Shown in pieces: positions 33,434 to 41,024 of a DNA stretch of 41,024 bases. Where the stretch lies: contig NZ_WVUG01000045.1 of assembly GCF_017614965.1 (NCBI RefSeq), positions 1 through 41,024 of the forward strand, given 5' to 3'. The stretch is from Streptomyces griseorubiginosus. GTDB taxonomy: Bacteria > Actinomycetota > Actinomycetes > Streptomycetales > Streptomycetaceae. Both the position numbers and the translations under genes were made by a program. The notes under the pieces are model-generated. The model had not been told where the DNA came from and made no database searches. It saw nothing but the letters and a program-made list of their open reading frames with translations. Positions within the stretch are counted from its first letter, which is position 1. Each line of letters opens with the position of its first letter.

Positions 33434-33928
33434 ATGGAACGCACGCGGACGTACGACTGGGAGGATCCCGCGATCTCGGCGGGAGCCGTGGGCCGCGGCT
33501 CGGGTCTGGAGTTCCTGCGGGAGATCCTCGCCGGGCGCCTGCCCGCCGCGCCGATCGCCGCCACCTTGGGCATGGCGCTCGAAGAGGTGGACCACGGGCA
33601 CGTGGTGTTCTCCCTGGAGCCGGGAGAGGAGCACTACAACCCCATCGGCAGCGTCCACGGCGGCGTCTACGCCACCATGCTCGACTCCGCGACCGGCTGC
33701 GCCGTGCAGTCCGTCCTGCCCGAGGGCATGGCCTACACCTCGCTGGACCTGACGGTGAAGTTCCTGCGCCCGGTCACAGCGGAGACGGGCAAGGTCCGTG
33801 CCGTCGGCAGCATCGTCAGCAGCGGCCGCCGCACCGCCCTCGCCGAGGCGAAACTCCTCGACCCGACCGACCGCCTCCTCGCCCACGCGACGAGCAGTTG
33901 CATGCTGTTCCCGGTTCCCACCAGCTGA
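33434..33928 (+). CDS. PaaI-family hotdog thioesterase
   Basis: A 164-residue hotdog protein. NPIGSVHGGVYATMLDSATG contains the HGG motif (75-77) and Asp84, and SLDLTVKFLRPVTAETG follows, as in PaaI/YbgC-like acyl-CoA thioesterases. It is not closely similar to the thioesterase at 2008 and lacks its repeat tail. Divergent placement opposite an HxlR gene suggests induction by a reactive or aromatic compound. GGGAG stands 13 bases from the ATG, rather far; translation may be moderate. Confidence 0.88.
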   Translation: MERTRTYDWEDPAISAGAVGRGSGLEFLREILAGRLPAAPIAATLGMALEEVDHGHVVFSLEPGEEHYNPIGSVHGGVYATMLDSATGCAVQSVLPEGMAYTSLDLTVKFLRPVTAETGKVRAVGSIVSSGRRTALAEAKLLDPTDRLLAHATSSCMLFPVPTS

Positions 33929-34079
33929 AGACAGAGCCCGCCAGTGACCCCTCCTCAGGGCTGACGACGCTCTTGGGCACCCATCGGCGTGGGGAAGTCC
34001 CCCCTCCGCCGCTCAGGCATTGCGGTGCCGCGCGGGACCGTCGAGGCTGGGTGCGTTGCCCGGCTACGAGGAGGCGGTC

Positions 34080-36812
34080 ATGGTGGCGGACAGCGGTGTG
34101 ACGGGCGCCGAGCGGCAGCGGCTCGCGGACGCCGACGCGTCCCGGGCCGACTGGCGCCGCTGGGGGCCCTACCTCAGCGAACGCCAGTGGGGGACCGTAC
34201 GGGAGGACTACAGCCCCGGCGGCGACGCATGGTCGTACTTCACCCATGACCAGGCCCGGTCCCGCGCCTACCGCTGGGGCGAGGACGGCATCGCCGGTGT
34301 CAGCGACGACAAGCAGCGGCTCTGTTTCGCGCCGGCCCTGTGGAACGGCCGCGATCCGATCCTGAAGGAGCGGATGTTCGGCCTGACCAACCAGGAGGGC
34401 AACCACGGCGAGGACGTCAAGGAGTACTACTTCCACCTCGACTCCACGCCCACCCACTCCTACATGAAGTACCTCTACAAGTACCCGCAGGGCGAGTTCC
34501 CCTACGCCGACCTCGTGGACACCAACCGGGCCCGCACCCGCCACGACTTCGAGTACGAACTGCTCGACACCGGGGTCTTCGACGAGGACCGCTACTTCGA
34601 CGTCTTCGTCGAGTACGCCAAGGCCGGCCCGGAGGACCTGCTGATCGAGATCAGCGTCCACAACCGGGGCCCCGACGAGGCGACCCTGCACCTGCTGCCG
34701 ACCCTGTGGTTCCGGCACACCTGGTCCTGGGCGGGCGGTACCGCCGTACCGAGCCTGACGAAGACACCGGACGCCATCCGCGCCGACCACGAGGAACTGG
34801 GCCCGCGCTGGCTCTACCACGACACCGACGCCACCGCCCTGTTCACCGAGAACGAGACCAACAACGAGCGCATCTTCGGCAGTCCCAACACCACGCCCTA
34901 CGTCAAGGACGGCATCGACCGCTGTGTCGTCCACGGCGACACCGCCGCCGTCAACCCGGCACAGACCGGCACCAAGGCCGCCCTGCACACCGTCCTGACC
35001 GTGCCCGCCGGTGACGGCGTGACCGTCCGCCTGCGCCTCAGCGACCGTGAACTCGCCGCCCCCTTCGGCGACTTCGACGCGACGATGGACGCGCGGCGGA
35101 CCGAGGCCGACGCCTTCTACGACGGCGTCCTTCCCGACGGCATGGGCGAGGACGAGCGGCGGGTCGTGCGGCAGGCACTCGCCGGGATGCTGTGGAGCAA
35201 GCAGTACTACTACCTGGACGTCGAGCGCTGGCTCGCCGAGCACGGCGTGGACCCCCTGGCCGCCGACCCCCGCCTGCGCAACAGCGCCTGGTACCACATG
35301 GTCAACGACGCGGTCATCTCGATGCCGGACACCTGGGAGTACCCCTGGTTCGCGGCCTGGGACCTCGCCTTCCACACCATCGCCCTGGCCATGGTCGACA
35401 TCGGCTTCGCCAAGTCCCAGCTGGAACTGCTGCTGCGCCGCCTGTACCTGCATCCCAACGGCCAGATCCCCGCGTACGAATGGAACTTCGGCGACGTCAA
35501 CCCGCCCGTGCACGCCTGGGCGACCCTCTTCGTCTACGAACTGGAGAAGCACCGCACCGGGAACGCCGACCGCGCCTTCCTGGAGAACGCCTTCCACAAG
35601 CTGACGAAGAACTTCACCTGGTGGCTCAACCGCAAGGACGTCGACGGCAACAACGTCTTCCAGGGCGGCTTCCTGGGCCTGGACAACATCGGCGTGTTCG
35701 ACCGCAGCGCCCCGCTGCCCACCGGCGGTCACATCGACCAGGCCGACGGCACCGCCTGGATGGCGCTGTACTGCCAGAACCTCCTGGAGATCGCCATCGA
35801 ACTCGCCGTCGACAACCCGGTCTACGTCGAGCAGGCGCAGATGCTGTTCGAGCACTTCGCCTGGATCGCCGTCGCCATGAACCGCATCGGCAAGGACAAC
35901 GCCAGCCTGTGGGACGAGGAGGACGGCTTCTTCTACGACGTGCTGCGGCTGCCCGACGGCAGCGCGCAGCCGATGAAGGTGCGCTCACTGGTCGGTCTGA
36001 TCCCTCTCGCGGCGACCAGTGTGATCGGCGGCCGGGCCCACGGTGTCTTCCCCGAACTGGTGGAGGGAGCGAAGGAGTTCATCAAGCGGCACCCGGCCGT
36101 CGAGGCCTTCGTCGACCAGAACGTCCACGCGGCGCCCGACGCGGACGGCCGCTACCTCTTCGCCCTGTTCGGCGAGGACCGGCTGCGCCGCATCCTGGCT
36201 CGCATGCTCGACGAGGAGGAGTTCCTCGGCCCGCACGGCATCCGGTCCCTCTCCCGCCACCACGCGGCCCACCCGTACACCTTCGAGGTGCACGGCGAGA
36301 CCTACGGAGTCGGCTATCTGCCCGCCGAGTCGGACTCCGGCATGTTCGGCGGCAACTCCAACTGGCGGGGCCCGGTGTGGTTCCCGATGAACCTCCTGCT
36401 GATCCGCGCCCTGCTCAACCTGCACGCCTACCACGGCCCGGACTTCACCGTGGAGTGCCCGACCGGCTCCGGGCGGCAGCTGAACCTCTACGAGGTCGCC
36501 CGCGAGATCTCCGACCGCCTCACCGCCACCTTCCTGCGCGGCGAGGACGGCCACCGGCCGGTGCACGGAGCGCAGCCCAAGTTCGCCAAGGACCCGCACT
36601 GGAAGGACCTGATCCTCTTCTACGAGTACTTCCACGGCGACAACGGCGCGGGCCTCGGCGCCTCCCACCAGACCGGCTGGACCGGGTTGGTCGCGGCCAC
36701 CGCCACCGTGTTCCGCGCGATCAGCGCCGACGACTGGCGGCGCGGCGGGCGCGACTCCCTGCGGCCCCGGGACGAACGGTTCACGACCGACGAGGAGGAG
36801 CCCTTCTCATGA
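34080..36812 (+). CDS. GH63/MGH1-type glucosidase
   Basis: A 910-residue protein without a signal peptide. It has an N-terminal beta-rich domain (YFTHDQARSRAYRWGEDG, LTNQEGNHGEDVKEYY) and a C-terminal (alpha/alpha)6 barrel with WDLAFHTIALAMVDIGFAK, IPAYEWNFGDVNPPVHAW and NSNWRGPVWFPMN. These match GH63-like glucosidases related to mannosyl-oligosaccharide glucosidase and mannosylglycerate hydrolase; bacterial members act on alpha-glucosides or glycosyl-glycerates. The ATG at 34080 follows GAGGAGG. Its stop overlaps the next gene's start (ATGA). Substrate unknown. Confidence 0.85.
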   Translation: MVADSGVTGAERQRLADADASRADWRRWGPYLSERQWGTVREDYSPGGDAWSYFTHDQARSRAYRWGEDGIAGVSDDKQRLCFAPALWNGRDPILKERMFGLTNQEGNHGEDVKEYYFHLDSTPTHSYMKYLYKYPQGEFPYADLVDTNRARTRHDFEYELLDTGVFDEDRYFDVFVEYAKAGPEDLLIEISVHNRGPDEATLHLLPTLWFRHTWSWAGGTAVPSLTKTPDAIRADHEELGPRWLYHDTDATALFTENETNNERIFGSPNTTPYVKDGIDRCVVHGDTAAVNPAQTGTKAALHTVLTVPAGDGVTVRLRLSDRELAAPFGDFDATMDARRTEADAFYDGVLPDGMGEDERRVVRQALAGMLWSKQYYYLDVERWLAEHGVDPLAADPRLRNSAWYHMVNDAVISMPDTWEYPWFAAWDLAFHTIALAMVDIGFAKSQLELLLRRLYLHPNGQIPAYEWNFGDVNPPVHAWATLFVYELEKHRTGNADRAFLENAFHKLTKNFTWWLNRKDVDGNNVFQGGFLGLDNIGVFDRSAPLPTGGHIDQADGTAWMALYCQNLLEIAIELAVDNPVYVEQAQMLFEHFAWIAVAMNRIGKDNASLWDEEDGFFYDVLRLPDGSAQPMKVRSLVGLIPLAATSVIGGRAHGVFPELVEGAKEFIKRHPAVEAFVDQNVHAAPDADGRYLFALFGEDRLRRILARMLDEEEFLGPHGIRSLSRHHAAHPYTFEVHGETYGVGYLPAESDSGMFGGNSNWRGPVWFPMNLLLIRALLNLHAYHGPDFTVECPTGSGRQLNLYEVAREISDRLTATFLRGEDGHRPVHGAQPKFAKDPHWKDLILFYEYFHGDNGAGLGASHQTGWTGLVAATATVFRAISADDWRRGGRDSLRPRDERFTTDEEEPFS

Positions 36813-38257
36813 CGGTGATCCACGAGATCAACACCCTCGTCTGGCTGCGTGAGTTGAGCATCCGGTACGACCGTCCGGTGACCCTGGGCGACGTTCCGGA
36901 GGAGGCCTGGGACGAGGTCGCCGTGCCGGGCGTCGACACCGTCTGGCTGATGGGCGTCTGGGAGCGCAGCCCCGCCGGACTCGCGATCGCCCTGCGCGAC
37001 GAGTCCCTGCTCACCTCCTTCGTCCAGTCCCTGCCCGACCTCACCGAGGCGGACATCGCCGGGTCGCCGTACTGCGTACGGAACTACGTCGTCGACTCCT
37101 CCCTCGGCGGGCCGGAGGGCCTCGCCGAGGCGCGCGCCCGACTCGCCGCGCGCGGCCTGCGGTTGATCCTGGACTACGTCCCCAACCACGTCGCCCCCGA
37201 CCACCCCTGGCTCGCCGAACGCCCCCACTGCCTCATCCGGGGCGGCGCGGAGGACCTGGCCCGGTCGCCCGAGGCCTACCTGGAGGCCGCCGGGCAGATC
37301 TACGCCCGCGGCCGTGACCCCTACTTCGCGCCCTGGCCGGACGTCGTCCAACTCGACGCCTTCAGCGACGACCTGCGCGCGGCGACCGTCGACACCCTCG
37401 TCTCCATCGGCGACCAGGCCGACGGCGTGCGCTGCGACATGGCGATGCTCCTGATGAACGACGTCTTCGCCAAGACCTGGGGCGAGAAGGCGGGACCGCC
37501 GCCCGCCGAGGACTTCTGGCCGTACGTCGTCCCGCGCGTCCGCGCCCGCCACCCGGACCTGCTCCTCGTCGCCGAGGCCTACTGGGACCTCGAATGGGCG
37601 CTCCAGCAGCAGGGCTTCGACCACTGCTACGACAAGCGCCTCTACGACCGCCTCCTGCACGAGGACGCCGACGCGGTCCGCGGCCACCTCCAGGCAGGCC
37701 TCGACTACCAGCGCGGCCTGGTCCGCTTCCTGGAGAACCACGACGAACCCCGCGCCGCCGCCACCCTCCCCGGCGACCGGGAACGCGCCGCGGCGATCAC
37801 CGTCGCCACCCTGCCGGGCGCCACCCTCTGGCACGAGGGCCAGTTCGAGGGCCGCAGGGTCCGCCCACCGGTGTTCCTCTCCCGCCGCCCCGACGAGCCG
37901 GTCGACGAACAACTCCGCGCCTTCTACAGCCGGTTGCTCCCGGCGGCCGCCGCCGTGCGCGACGGCGAGTGGCGCCTGCTCCCCGTGACCGGCTGGCCCG
38001 ACAACGACACCCACCGCAACCTGCTCGCCTGGTCCTGGACCGGCCCCGGCGCCCGCCACCTCGTCGTCGTCAACCACTCCGACGCCCCCGCCCAGGGCCA
38101 GGTCCCCCTGCCCTGGCCCGACCTGGCCGGAACCCCGCACCGGCTCACCGACCTGCTGACGGACCTGACGTACGACCGCGACGGCGACGCGCTGCTCGCC
38201 CCGGGGCTCTTCGTCGACCTGCCCGCCTGGCACTCCCACGTCCTGAGCGCGCCCTGA
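36809..38257 (+). CDS. GH13 alpha-amylase-family enzyme
   Basis: A 482-residue cytoplasmic GH13 enzyme. Conserved regions are LDYVPNH (Asp122 to His127), GVRCDMAML (nucleophile Asp210), LLVAEAYW (acid/base Glu256) and LENHDEPRA (His311, Asp312), so the catalytic triad is intact. A small C-terminal beta-domain follows. It is shorter than most maltosyltransferases. Coupling by ATGA to the GH63-type gene suggests the two act in sequence on one alpha-glucan or compatible-solute glycoside. Trehalose-synthase or sucrose-phosphorylase-like activities are possible alternatives. Confidence 0.87.
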   Translation: MTVIHEINTLVWLRELSIRYDRPVTLGDVPEEAWDEVAVPGVDTVWLMGVWERSPAGLAIALRDESLLTSFVQSLPDLTEADIAGSPYCVRNYVVDSSLGGPEGLAEARARLAARGLRLILDYVPNHVAPDHPWLAERPHCLIRGGAEDLARSPEAYLEAAGQIYARGRDPYFAPWPDVVQLDAFSDDLRAATVDTLVSIGDQADGVRCDMAMLLMNDVFAKTWGEKAGPPPAEDFWPYVVPRVRARHPDLLLVAEAYWDLEWALQQQGFDHCYDKRLYDRLLHEDADAVRGHLQAGLDYQRGLVRFLENHDEPRAAATLPGDRERAAAITVATLPGATLWHEGQFEGRRVRPPVFLSRRPDEPVDEQLRAFYSRLLPAAAAVRDGEWRLLPVTGWPDNDTHRNLLAWSWTGPGARHLVVVNHSDAPAQGQVPLPWPDLAGTPHRLTDLLTDLTYDRDGDALLAPGLFVDLPAWHSHVLSAP

Positions 38258-38313
38258 CGGGGGCCGTGATAGACAGCGACCATGACCTGCTCACGCACGA
38301 CAGGCGGTGACCT

Positions 38314-38979
38314 GTGACCGCCGGCATCGACACCCCGGACCGCCGCGGCCGCACGGGCCTGGACAGAACCGGCCTCGACCTGACCGGAAACCCGCGCGTG
38401 CGGGTGCGCGAGGTGAAACTGCTCTCCAGCCACTGGTACGTGGAGCGCGCCACCACCTTCGACTTCCAGCACGCCGACGGCACCTGGAGCAGCCAGCAGC
38501 GCGAGACGCACGACCGCGGCAACGGCGCCACCATGCTCCTGTACGACACCGACCGCGAAACCGTCCTGCTCACCCGGCAGTTCCGCTTCCCCGTCTATGT
38601 CAACGGCCACCCCGACGGCATGCTGATCGAGACCCCGGGCGGACTGCTCGACGACGATGACGAGCACCCCGAACTCACCGCGCGCCGCGAGGTGGTGGAG
38701 GAGACCGGGCACACCATCGGCGAGGTCGAGCACGTCTTCGACGTCTACATGAGCCCCGGTTCGGTCACCGAGCGCGTCAGCTTCTTCGCCGCCGCCTACG
38801 GACCCTCCACCCACACCCACGAGGGCGGCGGCCTGGAGGAGGAGGGCGAGGACATCGAGATCGTCGAACTGCCCTTCCGCCGCGCCCTGGAGATGATCCG
38901 CACCGGCGAGATCAACGACGCCAAGACCATCATGCTGCTGCAGTGGGCCGCTCTCGACGGACCCTTCGCGAAGGGTTGA
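38314..38979 (+). CDS. Nudix hydrolase, NudK-like
   Basis: A 221-residue Nudix protein. The box begins at GGLLDDDDE (about 109) and ends REVVEETGH (125-133), with Glu129 and Glu130 as metal ligands; the segment is one residue longer than the standard spacing. IETPGGLLD and YVNGHPDGM match the GDP-mannose-pyrophosphatase/NudK branch. The first 28 residues are a Gly/Arg/Asp-rich extension. The GTG start has only a weak ribosome site (AGGCGGTG). It would hydrolyse a nucleotide-sugar or similar diphosphate. Its stop lies inside the -35 of the next promoter. Confidence 0.85.
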   Translation: MTAGIDTPDRRGRTGLDRTGLDLTGNPRVRVREVKLLSSHWYVERATTFDFQHADGTWSSQQRETHDRGNGATMLLYDTDRETVLLTRQFRFPVYVNGHPDGMLIETPGGLLDDDDEHPELTARREVVEETGHTIGEVEHVFDVYMSPGSVTERVSFFAAAYGPSTHTHEGGGLEEEGEDIEIVELPFRRALEMIRTGEINDAKTIMLLQWAALDGPFAKG

Positions 38980-39006
38980 CCTCAAGCGCACTTCAAGAGG
39001 AAGACT
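38976..39006 (+). promoter_or_regulatory. Promoter with a 19-bp spacer and dyad, MerR-like
   Basis: TTGACC (38976-38981) and AAGACT (39001-39006) are separated by 19 bases. The spacer holds an imperfect dyad with AAG and CTT arms centred near 38988. This layout is typical of MerR-regulated promoters and lies about 45 bases upstream of the aldo/keto reductase ATG. Confidence 0.4.
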
Positions 39007-39049
39007 CCCGTGCGTAGCCGCTCATCCGGGCACGAACGGGAGGACACCC

Positions 39050-40033
39050 ATGAAGTACCGCACGATCGGAACCGAGCCGGCTCACCGCCGGGAGGTCAGC
39101 GTCCTCGCGCTGGGCGCCATGCTGTTCGGCTCCCGCACCGACGAGAAGACGTCGTACGCCCTGCTCGACCGGTTCGTCGAGGCGGGCGGCACCTTCATCG
39201 ACACCTCCGACAACTACGCCTTCTGGGAGGACGGCGGCCAGGGCGGCCAGAGCGAGGAACTGCTCGGCCGGTGGCGGCGCAGCCGCGGCGTCGGCGACGA
39301 GATCGTCATCGCGACCAAGCTCGGCGCCCGCCCCCTCGCCCCCGGCACCAGCTACGTCGACAATCCCGAGGGCCTGTCCGCGAAGGTCATCCGCGAGTCC
39401 GCCGAACGCAGCCGCGAACGGCTCGGTGTGGAGAAGCTGGACCTGCTGTACGCGCACATCGACGACCCGACGGTCCCGCAGCGCGAGACCGTCGAGGGCT
39501 TCGCCGAGCTCGTCGCCGAGGGCACGGTCGGTCTGCTCGGGGTGAGCAACCAGGCCGTGTGGCGGGTGGAGCGGGCCCGGGCGATCGCCGCCGCGGCCGG
39601 GCTGCCCGGCTACCAGGTCCTCCAGTACCAGCACAGCTACCTGCGTCCGCGCACCGACGTGCCGAGCGAGCTCTTCCCCGACGGCAGCCTCGGCACCGTC
39701 GACCCGCAGCTGCTGAGCTATCTGCGGGCCGAACCCGGCCTGACCCTGGTCGCCTACTCGCCCCTGCTGAAGGGCGCCTACGTCCGCCCCGAACGGCTGC
39801 CGCACGACTACGACCACCCCGGCACCCCGCCCCGGCTCGCGGCCCTGCACGAGGTGGCCGCGGAGACCGGCGCGAGCGTCAACCAGGTCGTCCTCGCCTG
39901 GCAGTTGGGCTCGGACTTCCCGGTCGTCCCGCTGGCCGGCGCGTCCTCGCTCGCCCAGCTGGAGGAGAACCTCACCGCCGTCGACCTGGAACTGACGGCG
40001 GACCAGCGCGCGAGGCTGGACGCGGCGAACTGA
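39050..40033 (+). CDS. Aldo/keto reductase
   Basis: A 327-residue TIM-barrel NADPH-dependent reductase. The tetrad is Asp51 and Tyr56 (FIDTSDNY), Lys90 (VIATKLG) and His136 (YAHIDDP). LLGVSNQAVWRVE and the C-terminal VVLAWQLGSDFPVVPLAGAS fit the family. It probably reduces small aldehydes or ketones, perhaps in detoxification. GGGAGG precedes the ATG. The upstream promoter has MerR-like geometry. Confidence 0.92.
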   Translation: MKYRTIGTEPAHRREVSVLALGAMLFGSRTDEKTSYALLDRFVEAGGTFIDTSDNYAFWEDGGQGGQSEELLGRWRRSRGVGDEIVIATKLGARPLAPGTSYVDNPEGLSAKVIRESAERSRERLGVEKLDLLYAHIDDPTVPQRETVEGFAELVAEGTVGLLGVSNQAVWRVERARAIAAAAGLPGYQVLQYQHSYLRPRTDVPSELFPDGSLGTVDPQLLSYLRAEPGLTLVAYSPLLKGAYVRPERLPHDYDHPGTPPRLAALHEVAAETGASVNQVVLAWQLGSDFPVVPLAGASSLAQLEENLTAVDLELTADQRARLDAAN

Positions 40034-40261
40034 GCCGGCCGTATACCAACCGCCGGTCGGCGCGCGAAGAAATCGGCTCTCCTGGGTACTCGCAGGACAG
40101 CGCGGAGCGCCGATGCCGCCAGGTCGACGGGAACAGTCGGTCAATGGTTGTACACGTGACAGCCTCGAAAAATTCACTGAAGCTTTAGCCAAGGGTTATG
40201 AACGACCCGCGCGGATTTCCGGTCCATACGGTGGGGGCCGTACTCGAGAGACGGGGGAATC
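40034..40261. other. Intergenic region before the membrane protein
   Basis: The longest gap in the window (about 230 bases). Its right part (40140-40200) is AT-rich for this genome and includes TTGTAC next to a CACGTG word, which may form the promoter of the membrane-protein gene. No RNA fold or riboswitch was recognised. Confidence 0.4.
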
Positions 40262-41024
40262 TTGCTTATCAGGGGGACCGACCTGGTCGAACGGGGTGAG
40301 GGACAACCCCAGGCCGTATGGTGGTGGCGGGCTCTGCTGTTCCTGTGGCGCACACTGCGCGGCGAGTGGAACGGCATCATCGTCGACCCGGTACGGCAGC
40401 TGAGACGCCGGGGGCTGCCCGCGCTGTCGCTCGCCTTCCTCGCCGCCTTCGGCGTCATCTTCTTCCACGCGATCGCCCAGCACCCGGCCGGCGCGACCGC
40501 CGTACGGCTGCTCGGCGGCGTCTACGCCGACCTGCCGCTGTGGCTCGCGCTGCTGCGCACACCGGTCTCGCTGTACGTGCCCGCCCTCGACCTGCCGGTG
40601 TGGGCGGGCATCACCCAGCTGTTCCTGGCCTTCGCCCTCGCCGAACTCGCGCTCGGCCGCGCCAGAACCCTCCTCATCTCCTACGTCACCACCCTGGCCG
40701 GCACCCTCACGGTGCGGGTGATGCTCGCGATCGGGCCGGGCTGGCACGGCATCGGGCTGCCGCCGGAGATCGGGCAGGTCCTCGACACCGGCCCGTCGGC
40801 GGCGGTGGTCGGCCTGTTCACGTACATCTCCGTCGTCCGCCGCGCCCCCATCGTGTTCACGCTGACCGGCGGCTCGATGGTCTGGGAGTCGATCGCCGTC
40901 CCCAACCTGGCGGGCCGCGAGCACCTCATCGCGGTCGCGGCCGCCATCGTCCTGGCCCTGGTCCACGAGCGCGCCCGCCGACGCACCGACGGACCGCCCT
41001 CCCCGGCCACCCCCGGTTCCGTCC
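40262..41024 (+). CDS. Multi-spanning membrane protein, possibly rhomboid-like, 3' end outside the window
   Basis: The reading frame stays open from a TTG at 40262 to the window edge, about 254 codons. GGGGGA just upstream supports this start, and no in-frame ATG or GTG lies nearby. The N-terminus is basic and Trp-rich (WWWRALLFLWRTLRGEW). Then come five or six membrane segments (for example LSLAFLAAFGVIFFHAIA, LFLAFALAELALG, LLISYVTTLAGTLTVRVML), and a basic C-terminal tail HERARRRTDG. The topology resembles actinobacterial rhomboid-like membrane proteins, but no catalytic Ser/His pair was recognised. Function unknown. Confidence 0.7.
   Translation, partial: MLIRGTDLVERGEGQPQAVWWWRALLFLWRTLRGEWNGIIVDPVRQLRRRGLPALSLAFLAAFGVIFFHAIAQHPAGATAVRLLGGVYADLPLWLALLRTPVSLYVPALDLPVWAGITQLFLAFALAELALGRARTLLISYVTTLAGTLTVRVMLAIGPGWHGIGLPPEIGQVLDTGPSAAVVGLFTYISVVRRAPIVFTLTGGSMVWESIAVPNLAGREHLIAVAAAIVLALVHERARRRTDGPPSPATPGSV

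Noticed and set aside
40034..40261. A riboswitch or small RNA in the longest gap
   Set aside because: No known motif or long stem was recognised by eye; a covariance-model search would be needed.

Overview
The window is about 41 kb of very GC-rich DNA. Third-position GC bias, short or overlapping gene spacing, frequent GTG starts and the family content (MaoC pairs, VanRS, a VanJ-like protein, DUF1905, HxlR) all point to a Streptomyces or close relative. No rRNA, tRNA, CRISPR array, transposase or phage gene was recognised. No gene-free stretch exceeds 300 bases; the longest is about 230 bases, at 40034-40261.

Region 1 (1-24996) is one large catabolic block for a hydrophobic carboxylic acid or aldehyde whose identity cannot be read from the DNA. 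It is split into divergent operons. It holds activation (class III CoA-transferase, acyl-CoA synthetase, LuxE-like adenylating enzyme), aldehyde/acyl-CoA interconversion (LuxC-like reductase) and beta-oxidation chemistry (acyl-CoA dehydrogenase, two enoyl-CoA hydratases, a two-subunit MaoC hydratase, three SDRs, a classical thiolase, and an SCP2-type thiolase beside an HMG-CoA-synthase-like/DUF35 fusion). It also has a thioesterase, an amidohydrolase, a DUF2889 protein, a serine-hydrolase-fold protein lacking its catalytic motifs, and a branched-chain-amino-acid-type (Liv) ABC importer in which both permeases and one ATPase are a single polypeptide. A FadR-type GntR regulator (8240-9043) sits in the middle. 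Every promoter gap in this block contains a strikingly AT-rich island. One island is a perfect 17-bp palindrome, and partial copies or half-sites occur in several others, so the block may be one regulon.

Region 2 (24971-28630) is a glycopeptide-response cassette: VanS- and VanR-like two-component genes divergent from a membrane-anchored VanY-like D,D-carboxypeptidase and a VanJ-like membrane protein. No vanHAX genes are present in the window. vanS overlaps the 3' end of the luxC-like gene tail to tail.

Region 3 (28688-41024) is mixed: a GH43-type glycosidase with a DUF1905 protein; a flotillin-like SPFH protein with a small NfeD-type OB protein; an OafA-type membrane acyltransferase; an HxlR regulator divergent from a PaaI-type thioesterase across a perfect palindrome; a GH63-type glucosidase translationally coupled to a GH13 alpha-amylase-family enzyme; a Nudix hydrolase; an aldo/keto reductase behind a promoter with a MerR-like 19-bp spacer; and a multi-spanning membrane protein that runs off the right end.

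The most unusual items are the LuxC/LuxE pair inside a Liv-transporter operon with no luciferase genes, the HMGS-like/DUF35 fusion without the expected nucleophile, the probable pseudo-hydrolase, the triple-fused ABC protein and the shared operator-like islands.
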